A stretch of DNA of 64,000 nucleotides, from NCBI GenBank assembly GCA_963723355.1, contig CAVRQQ010000010.1, positions 1 to 64,000 on the forward strand, read 5' to 3'. Made by a program: the position numbers and the translations under genes. The notes below the pieces were generated by a model. It made no database searches. It worked only from the letters and a program-made list of their open reading frames with translations, and was not told where the DNA came from. This DNA comes from JAFDBW01 sp963723355 (lineage in GTDB: Bacteria; Desulfobacterota; Desulfuromonadia; Desulfuromonadales; BM103). Position 1 is the first letter of the stretch. Each line of letters opens with the position of its first letter. Of this stretch, positions 1 to 9,685 are shown in pieces.

Positions 1-2
1 CC

Positions 3-431
3 TCGACAAAACTGATCGCTGCGCAACCGGATTTCGAGTCCTATTTGGCACTGGGAATCTACATCGGGATCGCCATATTCCTGGTTGCGGTGCTGTTGCT
101 GCTCTCCTGGGGGCTGGGCCACAAAACCCGCTCCCGCCAAAAACAGGAGCCTTACGAATCGGGTATTCTGCCGGTTGACAACGCACGCTTGAAAGGGCCT
201 GTCCCCTTCTACCTGGTTGCAATCTTCTTCATTATTTTCGATGTCGAGGTGATCTTTGTCGCCTCATGGGCTGTAGCCTACGACCGGCTTGGCTGGCACG
301 GGTTCGCCCACGTCTGTTTCTTTATCTTCATCCTTTTTCTCGGCCTGGTCCATCTCTGGAAGACCGGTGGCCTCGAATGGGGCCCGCGGGCGCAGCGTGC
401 AAGCCGCGCTGCGGGGCGGAGTACTTCGTGA
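3..431 (+). CDS. nuoA: NADH-quinone oxidoreductase subunit A (5' end outside window)
   Basis: Membrane subunit of respiratory complex I near the quinone chamber. Three hydrophobic segments are visible, the second carrying FDVEVIFVASWA, the conserved acidic NuoA helix, and the loop before it has the usual YESGI...LKGPVPFY pattern. The frame is open back to the window edge, so the true start probably lies upstream; a TTG at 45 is the only start-like codon inside and is not convincing. The stop overlaps the GTG start of nuoBCD by four bases (GTGA), which indicates translational coupling. First gene of the nuo operon as seen here. Confidence 0.93.
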   Translation, partial: STKLIAAQPDFESYLALGIYIGIAIFLVAVLLLLSWGLGHKTRSRQKQEPYESGILPVDNARLKGPVPFYLVAIFFIIFDVEVIFVASWAVAYDRLGWHGFAHVCFFIFILFLGLVHLWKTGGLEWGPRAQRASRAAGRSTS

Positions 432-2818
432 GCGAACAGCTGCCGCCGAATGTGGTCCTGACCACCCTGGATGACGCCATCAACTGGGGTCGCAAGAACA
501 GCCTCTGGCCGATGTTCTTCGGCCTGTCCTGCTGTTTCGTCGAGATGATGACCAGCATGACGCCACGCTTCGACCTGGCCCGCTTCGGCGCTGAAGTGCT
601 GCGCAGTACGCCGCGCGAGGCCGACCTGATGATCATCTCCGGCACACCCTTCAAGAAGATGGGCGCCAGCATGCTGCGCGTCTACGAGCAGATGGCCAAC
701 CCCAAGTGGGTCATGGCGATGGGCAGCTGTGCCAACTCCGGCGGCATGTACGATGTCTACAGCGTCATGCAGGGGGTCAACCAGGTTCTGCCGGTCGACG
801 TCTACATTCCCGGCTGTCCGCCGCGACCGGAAGCGTTTCTGCAGGGACTGATGCTGCTGCAGGAGAAGATCGCCAAAGACGAGCGTCCAGCTCGCAGCGT
901 GCTCGGTATGCAGGGTGGCAGCGAGGGAACCACACGGCCGATGCTGGTCGACGGGGTCAGCAAGAGCCGTGATACACGCGGGCCCGGTTTCGGCAACAGC
1001 CCGAATCGCGGCACGTCCACACAGGCCCCTCACTTCTGGGGTAACCGCTCTGCGGGGATGTGGCGTCCGGCGCAGCCGAAAGTTGATTTTGTCGAGTCAA
1101 CCCCTGACTTGCGCAAGGCGCTGCACGACCGGTTCGGCGAGAAGGTGCGTGAAGACGCCAAGGGTGTCGACATGCCGACCTACTGGACCGACGCGGAGAC
1201 GGCCACCGACCTGTTGGGCTTCCTCAAGGAGCAGGCACCGACGAAATACCGGCGGCTCGAGGACCTGACCGCAATCGACGAGCGCGCCCGTGGCAAACGC
1301 CCGGACCACGATTTCACCCTGGTTTACCATTTGATGTCCTACGACGACCCCGGATATGTGCGGGTCAAGGTGCCACTGCATGGCGAGATGCCTTCGGCGC
1401 CGACGCTGACCAACGTCTGGACCACCGCCAACTGGTACGAGCGCGAGGTGTTCGACATGTTCGGCATCGATTTCAAGGGTCATCCCGATCTGCGGCGCAT
1501 CCTCATGGCCCACGACTGGCAGGGGCATCCGCTGCGCAAGGAGCATGTCTGCCGCGCCACCGAGATGGAACCCTTTACACCGGAAGCGGCGATGCAGATG
1601 GTGCCGCGCGATGCGGAGAGTTTCTTCGGCGGCAAGGAGATGCAGCGCATCGATGACGAGACGATGATCCTCAACCTCGGCCCCCATCATCCCGGGACCC
1701 ATGGCGTGCTGCGCCTGGTTGCCAAGCTCAACGGCGAAGAGGTCGAGGATGTCGATGTCGACCTCGGCTATCATCACCGCGGCGCCGAGAAGATCGCCGA
1801 ACGCCAGCACTGGAACCAGTACATCCCCTACACCGACCGCATCGACTATCTCTCCGGGGTACAGAACAACCTGGCCTACCTGTTGCCGCTCGAGACGATG
1901 CTCGGCGTCGAGGTGCCGGAGCGCGCCCAGGTTATCCGGGTCATGCTCTGTGAACTCTTCCGCATCTCCAACCACCTCGTCTGGCTCGGCACTTTTGCCC
2001 ACGATGTGGGCGCCATGACACCGGTCTTCTACGCCTTTGAATCACGCGAAAAGATCTTCGATATCATCGAACAGGTGACCGGCGGCCGCATGCACCCGTC
2101 CTGGCTCCGGATCGGTGGCCTGCCGATGGACCTGCCTGATGGCTGGCAGAAAACCGTGGACATCTTCACCCGTGATTTCGACAAGCGAATCGATGAATTC
2201 GACCGCATGCTGACCGACGGCCCGATCTTTCGTGCGCGCACCGAGGGGATTGGAGTCACAACCCTCGACGAAGCGATCGACTGGGGGATGTCCGGGCCCA
2301 ACCTGCGTGCCTGCGGCCTGGCATGGGACCTGCGCAAGAAGATGCCCTATTCCGGTTACCAGCGGTTTGACTTTGATATCCCGACGGCTTCGGCTGGCTG
2401 CAGCTACGCCCGCTACCTGGTGCGTCTCGAGGAGATGCGCCAGAGCCTGCGCATCGTCAAGCAGGCGGCGGCCGATATGCCGGGTGGTGACTATGTCAGT
2501 CGCGACACCCGTTACGTCTACCCGGAACGGGAGGCGGGCAAGAAGGATATCGAGACGCTGATCCACCATTTCATGAACGTGACGCGGGGGATGACGCCGC
2601 CGCGCGGTGAATGCTACCGCGGAATCGAGTCGAGCAAGGGCGAGTGCGGCTACTATGTCGTCAGCGACGGCGGCAACACGCCGTACCGGCTGCGCATCCG
2701 CACGCCGAGCTTCGCCCACATGCAGGTCTTCCCGAAGATGACCAAGGGCTGGATGATCTCCGACCTGATCATGGTTCTGGGGGCGATTGATTTCATCCTC
2801 GCGGATCTTGACAGGTAG
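428..2818 (+). CDS. nuoBCD: NADH-quinone oxidoreductase subunits B, C and D fused
   Basis: One 796-residue protein carrying the three peripheral-arm subunits that form the quinone and N2 cluster module of complex I. Residues about 1-165 are NuoB with the N2 ligands Cys35-Cys36, Cys101 and Cys130 (PGCPPRPE). About 218-400 is NuoC with EREVFDMFGIDFKGHPDLRR. From about 411 to the end is NuoD, starting LNLGPHHPGTHGV and containing the quinone-site region. The GTG start at 428 overlaps the nuoA stop and has a GGGCGGAG-like Shine-Dalgarno, so a longer upstream reading to 266 is rejected. A Gly/Arg/Ser-rich linker joins B to C. NuoCD fusions are common; the triple fusion is rarer and, as I recall, also occurs in one nuo set of Geobacter. 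Confidence 0.95.
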   Translation: MSEQLPPNVVLTTLDDAINWGRKNSLWPMFFGLSCCFVEMMTSMTPRFDLARFGAEVLRSTPREADLMIISGTPFKKMGASMLRVYEQMANPKWVMAMGSCANSGGMYDVYSVMQGVNQVLPVDVYIPGCPPRPEAFLQGLMLLQEKIAKDERPARSVLGMQGGSEGTTRPMLVDGVSKSRDTRGPGFGNSPNRGTSTQAPHFWGNRSAGMWRPAQPKVDFVESTPDLRKALHDRFGEKVREDAKGVDMPTYWTDAETATDLLGFLKEQAPTKYRRLEDLTAIDERARGKRPDHDFTLVYHLMSYDDPGYVRVKVPLHGEMPSAPTLTNVWTTANWYEREVFDMFGIDFKGHPDLRRILMAHDWQGHPLRKEHVCRATEMEPFTPEAAMQMVPRDAESFFGGKEMQRIDDETMILNLGPHHPGTHGVLRLVAKLNGEEVEDVDVDLGYHHRGAEKIAERQHWNQYIPYTDRIDYLSGVQNNLAYLLPLETMLGVEVPERAQVIRVMLCELFRISNHLVWLGTFAHDVGAMTPVFYAFESREKIFDIIEQVTGGRMHPSWLRIGGLPMDLPDGWQKTVDIFTRDFDKRIDEFDRMLTDGPIFRARTEGIGVTTLDEAIDWGMSGPNLRACGLAWDLRKKMPYSGYQRFDFDIPTASAGCSYARYLVRLEEMRQSLRIVKQAAADMPGGDYVSRDTRYVYPEREAGKKDIETLIHHFMNVTRGMTPPRGECYRGIESSKGECGYYVVSDGGNTPYRLRIRTPSFAHMQVFPKMTKGWMISDLIMVLGAIDFILADLDR

Positions 2819-2823
2819 TTTTT

Positions 2824-2920
2824 AACGCAATGACGCAAAGGGATTAAGAAAGAAGATCTAAATATTTTCTTAGAATGGGTTTTCTTTGCAACGGTAATTC
2901 AATCTTTGCGCTTTTGCGTT
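2824..2920. repeat. imperfect inverted repeat between nuoBCD and nuoE
   Basis: Left arm AACGCAATGACGCAAAG (2824-2840) pairs with right arm CTTTGCGCTTTTGCGTT (2904-2920), 14 of 17 positions. It occupies almost the whole 116-base gap. It looks like a non-coding repeat remnant of the (A)ACGCAAAGACGCAAAG type; no ORF or T-tract is present. Confidence 0.6.
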
Positions 2921-2934
2921 ACATACAAGGTGTT

Positions 2935-3423
2935 ATGAAAGAACTTCTTCCACAACAGCAGATCGACAGCTTCAGGGTCAGGGCCGATGCCATTGCGCAT
3001 CCCCATGAGCTGATTGTCGACCTGTTGCGGGCGATCCAGTCGCATCACGGTTGGGTGCCCGATGACGGGGTCCTGCTGACCGCCGAAACCCTCGGAGTGC
3101 TGCCGATTGAAGTGGAAGAAGCGGCGACCTTCTATGACAAGATTTTCCGGCGGGAAGTGGGCCGCCGGGTGATCCATGTCTGTGATTCGATCTGTTGCTG
3201 GGCGACCGGCGCCGAGATGATTGCCGAGCATCTGCAGAAGAGCCTTGATATCGGCCTGGGTGAAACCAGCGCAGATGGGATGTTCACCCTGTTGCCAACC
3301 TGCTGTCTCGGTGCCTGCGGTGATGCCCCGGCGATGATGATCGGTCTGACCACCTATGGTCACCTGACCCCGGAAAAGATTGACCGGATCCTGGCGGACG
3401 TGCGTGCGGAGGTGCAGGAATGA
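2935..3423 (+). CDS. nuoE: NADH-quinone oxidoreductase subunit E
   Basis: Thioredoxin-fold [2Fe-2S] (N1a) subunit of the NADH-dehydrogenase module, working with NuoF. The 162-residue product has the ligand set Cys83/Cys88 and Cys123/Cys127 (HVCDSICC and CCLGACGD), the spacing expected for NuoE. The start at 2935 is preferred over the ORF start at 2875 because the family N-terminus begins near KELLPQQQID and the upstream extension lies in the inverted repeat. The stop overlaps the nuoF start (ATGA). It follows a repeat-filled gap, so ribosomes may not be coupled from nuoBCD here. Confidence 0.93.
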   Translation: MKELLPQQQIDSFRVRADAIAHPHELIVDLLRAIQSHHGWVPDDGVLLTAETLGVLPIEVEEAATFYDKIFRREVGRRVIHVCDSICCWATGAEMIAEHLQKSLDIGLGETSADGMFTLLPTCCLGACGDAPAMMIGLTTYGHLTPEKIDRILADVRAEVQE

Positions 3424-4694
3424 GCACCTATCCGCAGGTCCTTTTCAAGAATCGCCGCCCCGGGGAAACGGTCCTGCTCCCCGAGTATGAAAAGAGTGGC
3501 GGCTACCAGGGATTGCGCGATGCCCTGAAGATGGAACCCTCGCAAGTGTGTGATGTGATCAAGGCGTCTGCCCTGCGTGGCCGTGGTGGCGCCGGTTTCC
3601 CGACCGGCATCAAGTGGTCGTTCTTCCCTGCGGATGCCCCGGGTGAAAAGTACCTGGTCTGCAACGGCGATGAGATGGAGCCCGGCACCTACAAGGATCG
3701 CCAGCTGCTGCTTGCCGACCCGCACCAGCTGGTCGAGGGGATGGCGATCGCGGCCTACGCAATGCAGACGCCGGTTGGTTATATCTTCCTGCGCTACGCA
3801 TACGAAGACTGTTCGCAGCGGGTCGAGCGGGCGATTGAGGAAGCTCTTGCAGCCGGTTACCTGGGCAGGAACATTCTCGGTTCCGGTTTTGATGTCGAAC
3901 TGCACGTGCATCGTAGTGCCGGACGCTACATCCTCGGTGAGGAAACCGCCCTGCTCAACGGCCTCGAGGGACGGCGCCCGAATCCGCGTTCCAAGCCACC
4001 TTTCCCGGCCCAGCGCGGCCTGTTCGGCAAACCGACCAATGTCAATAACGTCGAGACACTGGCCAACGTGCCGCATATCCTGGCCAATGGCATCATGTGG
4101 TTCCATGACCTGGCGCTCAACCCGGAGAGCGCCGGCACCAAGCTGTTCGGCCTGTCCGGCCACCTGAACCGGCCGGAATGTTTCGAGCTGCCGCTCGGTA
4201 TCACCCTGCGGGAGGTGGTGGAAGAGGTCGGCGGCGGTGTGCGTGGCGGCAAAAAGTTCAAGGCCTGTCTGCCGGGCGGGGCTTCGACACCTTACCTGAC
4301 CGCTGAGCACCTTGACCTGATGATGGACTTCAACCCGCTCGAAGAGGTCAAGAGCCGCCTCGGCACGGCGGGGGTGACGGTGTTCGACGAAGACACCTGC
4401 ATGGTGGCCGTAACGCGCAACCTCAACCAGTTCTTCGCCCGCGAGAGCTGTGGTTGGTGCACACCCTGCCGCGACGGCCTGGCAACCATCTCCTGGCTGC
4501 TTGACCGGATCGAGTTCGGTCAGGCAACAATGGACGACCTGGCGATGCTCAAGGACCAGCAGCGCAACATCAGGGGGCGCTCCTTCTGCGCCCTGGCCGA
4601 AGGCGCCATGGGCCCGGTCGAGGCGCTGCTACGACTGTTTGAAGATGAAATAATTGATCACATCAAGCAGGGCAAATGCCCTTTTAGGCGGTAG
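3420..4694 (+). CDS. nuoF: NADH-quinone oxidoreductase subunit F
   Basis: FMN- and NADH-binding subunit of complex I that accepts hydride from NADH. The 424-residue product has the glycine-rich FMN/NAD loop RGRGGAGFPTGIKW near residue 45, the GDEMEPGTYKDR stretch and the N3 [4Fe-4S] ligands Cys344, Cys347, Cys350 (CGWCTPCRDG) and Cys390 (RSFCALAEG). Its length is typical for the family. It overlaps nuoE by four bases (ATGA), indicating coupled synthesis with its partner subunit. Confidence 0.95.
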   Translation: MSTYPQVLFKNRRPGETVLLPEYEKSGGYQGLRDALKMEPSQVCDVIKASALRGRGGAGFPTGIKWSFFPADAPGEKYLVCNGDEMEPGTYKDRQLLLADPHQLVEGMAIAAYAMQTPVGYIFLRYAYEDCSQRVERAIEEALAAGYLGRNILGSGFDVELHVHRSAGRYILGEETALLNGLEGRRPNPRSKPPFPAQRGLFGKPTNVNNVETLANVPHILANGIMWFHDLALNPESAGTKLFGLSGHLNRPECFELPLGITLREVVEEVGGGVRGGKKFKACLPGGASTPYLTAEHLDLMMDFNPLEEVKSRLGTAGVTVFDEDTCMVAVTRNLNQFFARESCGWCTPCRDGLATISWLLDRIEFGQATMDDLAMLKDQQRNIRGRSFCALAEGAMGPVEALLRLFEDEIIDHIKQGKCPFRR

Positions 4695-4763
4695 CTGGGG
4701 CCTGGAGGTTAGAGGCTAGAATAAATTCATGGCCTTTGCCAGTCTCCAGCCCCTGGCCACCAG
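4695..4763. repeat. imperfect inverted repeat between nuoF and nuoG
   Basis: GGGGCCTGGAG (4697-4707) pairs with CTCCAGCCCC (4744-4753) with one extra base, within a longer CTGG-rich symmetric region. It fills the 80-base gap. There is no T-tract, so it is not an obvious terminator. It is a different sequence type from the BCD/E and I/J elements. Confidence 0.5.
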
Positions 4764-4774
4764 CAACTGAACTT

Positions 4775-7174
4775 ATGCCGAAACTGACCATCGACAACCT
4801 TGAAGTGACCGTGCCCGAAGGGACCAACGTCCTCGAGGCGGCGCATGCGCTCGATATTGATATCCCGCACTTCTGTTATCACGAAGCGCTGGGAGCGGTC
4901 GGCTCCTGTCGTCTCTGCGCCATGACGTTCCTCGACGGTCCGGTCAAGGGTTTACAGATGGCGTGCATGGTCAAGGCACAGGATGGCATGGTGGTTTCGT
5001 CCACCGATCCTGATGCCGTAGAACTGCGCAAGCATGTCATCGAGTGGGCGATGACCAATCATCCCCACGACTGCCCGGTCTGTGACGAAGGCGGCGAGTG
5101 CCAGCTGCAGGAGATGACCGTGGCGGGTGGTCACGGCATGCGGCGCTATCGCGGCAAGAAGGCGACCTTTACCAACCAGGACCTGGGGCCTTTCGTGCAG
5201 CAGGAGATGAACCGCTGCATTACCTGCTACCGTTGTGTACGCACCTACCGTGATTATTGCGGCGGGACCGACTACGGCGTGTTCGGTTCGCGCAACCGGG
5301 TCTTTTATGGTCGCCTTCAGGACGGTAAGCTGGAGAGCTCCTTCTCCGGCAACATCATCGACGCCTGTCCGACCGGAGTGCTGACCAGCAAACCGTTCCG
5401 CTTCAAGACACGGCTCTGGGATCTCCAGGAGGCGCCGTCGATCTGCCCGCACTGCAGCCTCGGCTGTGCCACGGTGCCGGGTGGCCGTTACCGTGAGGTG
5501 CAGCGGACCAGGGCGGGCATCAATCGCCAAACCAATGGTTTTTTCATCTGTGACCGTGGCCGGTTCGGTTACGATCATGTCAATCATCCCGAGCGGCCGC
5601 GCCAGGCCCGTGTTGACGGTCAGCCGGTCTCTGTTGAAGACGCGTTGATCGCAGCCCGTGACAAGATCGCCGCGATCGCCGAAGCACAGGGCCCGGACAG
5701 TGTCGCCTTCCTCGGGTCGTCCCGCGCTTCTCTCGAAGCCAACGCACTATTGCGTGATTGGGCGACAACAACCGGTTCCAGCCAGCTGGTTTACGAAGCT
5801 CACCGGGAACGGGACCGTGCCGCGCGTACCCTGTCCGCCCGACTTGGTCAGCATGCCCGCAGCCTTGAACAGCTGCGTCAAAGCGATCTGGCAATCCTGG
5901 TTGGCGTCGACCCTCTGGCAGAGGGTCCGGTACTTGCTCTGGCCCTGCGCCAGGCGGTCCGTAATGGCGGCAAGGTAACGGTGATTGACCCGCGGCCGGT
6001 GGAGCTGCCGTGCGAGGCCAGCCACCTGACGCTCTCTGTGGAGCGCCTGCCGGAGCTGTTACAGGCAGTTGGGCAAAACGATACGGCTTCTTTCAAGGGC
6101 CAGGAGAAGCAGGGGGTCGCTGCATTGCTGGAGCAGCTGGAGCAGGCCGAACGACCAATCCTGATTGGCGGCGCTGATCTTCTGGGAGGCGATGGCGTTG
6201 ACGCCCTCTGCACGGCGGCGCAACAACGATCATCGGATCAGCGACAGGTTGGTGTGATCACCCTGCTCGCAGGGCCGAACAGCCTTGGCGGTGCCCTGCT
6301 GGCTGATGACGGGCCACTGTTCGATGCGCTGCTCGATGCAATCCAGGAAGGTACGGTTCAGGCTCTGGTCTGTCTGGCCAGCGATCCCTTCAGCGAAGCG
6401 ATCGATCCGTCCCGGGCGCAGAGCGCCCTTGGTCATCTGGAGCTTCTGATCAGCATCGATGCCACTCCGTCCCTGGCCGCGCAACGCGCCGATATTTTCC
6501 TGCCGGCACGGGCCAACGCCGAGATGGCTGGCAGCTATGTCAACAACGAAGGTCGCCTGCAGGCTTTTCTGCCGGTGATTGATCCGGGCACCCCGATCCG
6601 TGTGACCGGTCAGGGCGGCCATCCCCCACGCGAATTTTTCCGCGAGGCACCCGGCTCCACCCCTGAGCCGGACTGGTGGCTTCTGGCCCGCCTGCTTGAC
6701 CGCGAAACCGAACTTGCCGCGGTGCGCAAGGCGATTGCGAAGGCCGATACGAGGTTTGCGCCATTGGCAAAGATTGCCGCTGAAACCGAAGGTGAGCGAC
6801 TGCCGTTGAGTGGGCCACTGCCTCCGGCTGCCGAGCAGGGCCTGCAGCGCGCTGCAACAGATGCCCTGACATTGCTGGCGATCCCGGACCGGCTCGGCTC
6901 GCACTGGCTGGCACACCTTTCAGCGCCGCTGGCGGCAACGACAGCGCAACCCTACATTGTTCTGCACCCGGCCCTGGCGGCCCGGCTGGGACTGGCTGAA
7001 GGCGATCGGGCGCGCCTGACGACCCACTTTGGCCACTGTACGGTCGCGGTCCGTGTCGAACCGGGCATGGTTGAGGACCAGGTCCTGGCGCCGCAGCTCT
7101 GGGATACCGCCCTCGAAGGGATGGTGCCCGGCAGCACCTGCGAGTGTCGTGTCGACAAGGAGCGCAAGGCATGA
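4775..7174 (+). CDS. nuoG: NADH-quinone oxidoreductase subunit G
   Basis: Large Fe-S subunit of the complex I peripheral arm, 799 residues from the ATG at 4775. Order of domains: ferredoxin-like [2Fe-2S] N1b (CYHEALGAVGSCRLC, then MACMV), the His-Cys3 cluster region (HPHDCPVCDEGGECQLQ), the Cys4 cluster (CITCYRC ... DACP), a CPHCSLGC ... FICDRGRFG set that matches the extra N7 cluster, and a molybdopterin-oxidoreductase-like region without catalytic role in complex I. The start follows the repeat-filled gap; the longer reading to 4736 is unlikely. The stop overlaps nuoH (ATGA). Confidence 0.94.
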   Translation: MPKLTIDNLEVTVPEGTNVLEAAHALDIDIPHFCYHEALGAVGSCRLCAMTFLDGPVKGLQMACMVKAQDGMVVSSTDPDAVELRKHVIEWAMTNHPHDCPVCDEGGECQLQEMTVAGGHGMRRYRGKKATFTNQDLGPFVQQEMNRCITCYRCVRTYRDYCGGTDYGVFGSRNRVFYGRLQDGKLESSFSGNIIDACPTGVLTSKPFRFKTRLWDLQEAPSICPHCSLGCATVPGGRYREVQRTRAGINRQTNGFFICDRGRFGYDHVNHPERPRQARVDGQPVSVEDALIAARDKIAAIAEAQGPDSVAFLGSSRASLEANALLRDWATTTGSSQLVYEAHRERDRAARTLSARLGQHARSLEQLRQSDLAILVGVDPLAEGPVLALALRQAVRNGGKVTVIDPRPVELPCEASHLTLSVERLPELLQAVGQNDTASFKGQEKQGVAALLEQLEQAERPILIGGADLLGGDGVDALCTAAQQRSSDQRQVGVITLLAGPNSLGGALLADDGPLFDALLDAIQEGTVQALVCLASDPFSEAIDPSRAQSALGHLELLISIDATPSLAAQRADIFLPARANAEMAGSYVNNEGRLQAFLPVIDPGTPIRVTGQGGHPPREFFREAPGSTPEPDWWLLARLLDRETELAAVRKAIAKADTRFAPLAKIAAETEGERLPLSGPLPPAAEQGLQRAATDALTLLAIPDRLGSHWLAHLSAPLAATTAQPYIVLHPALAARLGLAEGDRARLTTHFGHCTVAVRVEPGMVEDQVLAPQLWDTALEGMVPGSTCECRVDKERKA

Positions 7175-8163
7175 ATGAGATGCTCATCAGCCTGGCCCTG
7201 ATTCTGGTCAAGCTTGGCCTGATCTTTGGCGTGGTCCTTTCCATGGCGGCCTACCTGGTGCTGGCCGAGCGCAAGATCCTCGGTCGCATGCAGATGCGCT
7301 ACGGGCCAAACCGGATCGGTCCCGGCGGCATGATCCAGCCGATGTGCGACGTCATCAAGTTGATCACCAAGGAGGACTTTGTTCCCGACCGGGCCGACAA
7401 GTGGGTGTTCCTGTTTGCGCCCGGCCTGACCGCCCTGACCGCTCTGCTCAGTTTTGCCGTGGTGCCTTTCGCACCTCCCTTGACCCTGTTCGGTCGTGAA
7501 ATCCCGATGGTGGTCTGCGACCTGAATATCGGTCTGCTCTACATTTTCGGGCTCTCCTCGCTGGCGGTCTACGGCGTGGTGCTCGGTGGCTGGGCGTCCA
7601 ACTCGAAGTACTCCCTGCTCGGTGCCATGCGTGGCCTGGCGCAGCTGTTGTCTTACGAACTGGCCCTCGGCCTGGCGCTGGTGCCGGTGGTGATGAGCGC
7701 GAAGTCCTTCTCGCTGACCGAGATCGTCATGGCCCAGTCAACCTGGCCGAATATGCTGCAGCACCCCCTGGCCTTCATTATCTTCATGATCAGCGTGACT
7801 GCCGAATCGAAGCGGACGCCGTTCGATATGCCGGAGGCGGAGAACGAGATTGTGGCCGGTTTCCACACCGAGTATTCCGGCATGCGCTTCGGACTCTTTT
7901 TCGTCGGTGAATATATCAACCTGATCGTTATCGGTGCCATGACCACGGTGTTTTTCCTTGGCGGCTGGCACGGGCCGTTCCTGCCGCCGGTAGTCTGGTT
8001 CATCACGAAGGTGCTGTTTGTCGCCTTTGTCTTCATCTGGATGCGCGGCAGCATGCCGAGACCGCGCTACGATCAGCTCATGCACTTTGGCTGGAAGGTG
8101 CTGATCCCGCTGGCGCTGCTAAATGTGGTGGTGAGCGGGGCGATAAGGATTGCGCTGGACTAA
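7171..8163 (+). CDS. nuoH: NADH-quinone oxidoreductase subunit H
   Basis: Membrane subunit that forms much of the quinone-binding chamber and links the peripheral arm to the proton-pumping arm. 330 residues with about eight hydrophobic segments; conserved cytosolic loop motifs AERKILGRMQMRYGPNR, KLITKED and DMPEAENEIVAGFHTEYSG (the acidic quinone-chamber loop) are present. The start at 7171 overlaps the nuoG stop by four bases, which rules out the longer reading from 7144. Confidence 0.95.
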   Translation: MNEMLISLALILVKLGLIFGVVLSMAAYLVLAERKILGRMQMRYGPNRIGPGGMIQPMCDVIKLITKEDFVPDRADKWVFLFAPGLTALTALLSFAVVPFAPPLTLFGREIPMVVCDLNIGLLYIFGLSSLAVYGVVLGGWASNSKYSLLGAMRGLAQLLSYELALGLALVPVVMSAKSFSLTEIVMAQSTWPNMLQHPLAFIIFMISVTAESKRTPFDMPEAENEIVAGFHTEYSGMRFGLFFVGEYINLIVIGAMTTVFFLGGWHGPFLPPVVWFITKVLFVAFVFIWMRGSMPRPRYDQLMHFGWKVLIPLALLNVVVSGAIRIALD

Positions 8164-8180
8164 TGTGGCGATGAATTTGC

Positions 8181-8208
8181 CACCAAACACATGAAGTCAC
8201 CAAGTAAA
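8181..8208. repeat. half copy of CACAAAGACAC-type repeat in the nuoH/nuoI gap
   Basis: The sequence from 8181 (CACCAAACACATGAAG...) aligns with the left arm of the nuoI/nuoJ inverted repeat that starts at 8798 (CACAAAGACACGAAG...), with most positions matching through AAGTAAA. No right arm is evident before nuoI at 8258, so it appears to be a decayed or solo half-element. Confidence 0.5.
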
Positions 8209-8257
8209 GCTTTAGGTTGTTTCACGCGGGGGATTTGAGCGTTTAAGAACTGGATTT

Positions 8258-8791
8258 ATGAGAAATTTTTGGCGTGACATAAAAGGAACCCTGCAGCCCT
8301 TCTGGATCACCCTCGGCTATCTGTTCAAGAAGCCGGTGACGATCCAGTACCCGGAAGAGAAGCGCACGCCGCCGCCGCGCTACCGGGCGCGCCTGGTGCT
8401 GACCCGCGATCCGGACGGTGGCGAACGTTGCGTGGCCTGCCAGCTGTGCAGTGCCGCCTGCCCGGTCGACTGCATCTCGATGCAGGCCGCAGAGGATGAG
8501 GACGGCCGCCGTTATGCGGCCTGGTTCCGGATCAACTTCTCGCGCTGTATCTTCTGCGGGCTTTGTACCGAGGCCTGTCCGACCCTGGCGATCCAGACCA
8601 CGCCGGACTACGAGATCTGCAACCGCGAGGTTCTCAACCTGGTTTACGAGAAGCAAGACCTGCTGATTGAGGGTGGTGGCAAGGACACGGAATACAACTT
8701 CTACAAGCACTCGGGGATCGGTGTGGCCCAGAAGCGCGGAGAAGGTGAAGAAGAACACGGGCCTGTGGACCCGAAAAGCTTGATCCCTTGA
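8258..8791 (+). CDS. nuoI: NADH-quinone oxidoreductase subunit I
   Basis: Ferredoxin-like 2x[4Fe-4S] subunit (N6a/N6b) that passes electrons toward N2 in the NuoB part. 177 residues with CVACQLCSAACPVDC and CIFCGLCTEACPTLA, the paired CxxCxxCxxxCP motifs. The N-terminal stretch (WRDIKGTLQPFWITLGYLF) is the amphipathic membrane-associated helix typical of NuoI. Its start has only a weak Shine-Dalgarno and follows a repeat remnant. Confidence 0.95.
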   Translation: MRNFWRDIKGTLQPFWITLGYLFKKPVTIQYPEEKRTPPPRYRARLVLTRDPDGGERCVACQLCSAACPVDCISMQAAEDEDGRRYAAWFRINFSRCIFCGLCTEACPTLAIQTTPDYEICNREVLNLVYEKQDLLIEGGGKDTEYNFYKHSGIGVAQKRGEGEEEHGPVDPKSLIP

Positions 8792-8797
8792 CTCCGT

Positions 8798-8863
8798 CAC
8801 AAAGACACGAAGACACAAAGTAAATCAATCTCTGTTTACTCTTTGTGTCTTTGAGACTTAGTG
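8798..8863. repeat. inverted repeat between nuoI and nuoJ
   Basis: The left arm, 8798-8824 (CACAAAGACACGAAGACACA...), pairs with the right arm, 8835-8863 (TTTACTCTTTGTGTCTTTGA...), with a few mismatches and a 10-base loop. It fills nearly the whole gap. Same family as the 8181 half-copy. Confidence 0.65.
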
Positions 8864-8876
8864 GCCAAACAGGAAT

Positions 8877-9379
<503 letters not shown>

Positions 9380-9383
<4 letters not shown>

Positions 9384-9685
9384 TGATTCCCTTCGGCCAC
9401 GCCCTAAGCTTTGCCGCGGCGCTCTTTGTTCTCGGCCTGACCTGCGTGCTGCTGCGCCGCCAGGTCATCATGATCCTGATCGGTGTGGAGATCATGCTGA
9501 ATGCTGCGTCCCTGGTCTTTGTTTCTGCTTCGGCGTACTGGCAACAGGTGGATGGCCAGGTGTTCGTGATCCTGCTCATGGCAATTACCGCGGCAGAGGT
9601 TGCCGTGGCGCTGGCAATGGTGGTCTATTTGTGGCGACGCAAGCGTACCCTGGTCGCCGATGAATTCAACGGGATGTCCGGATGA
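9380..9685 (+). CDS. nuoK: NADH-quinone oxidoreductase subunit K
   Basis: Small three-helix antiporter-like (MrpC-type) subunit of complex I, 101 residues. The pattern LIGVEIMLNAASLVFV carries the conserved Glu in helix 2, and ITAAEVAVALAMV carries the second acidic residue; both belong to the proton path. It overlaps nuoJ upstream and nuoL downstream by four bases each. Confidence 0.95.

Noticed and set aside
266..427. Longer NuoBCD start at 266
   Set aside because: It reads through nuoA in another frame and adds no family sequence; the GTG at 428 has a ribosome site and overlaps the nuoA stop.
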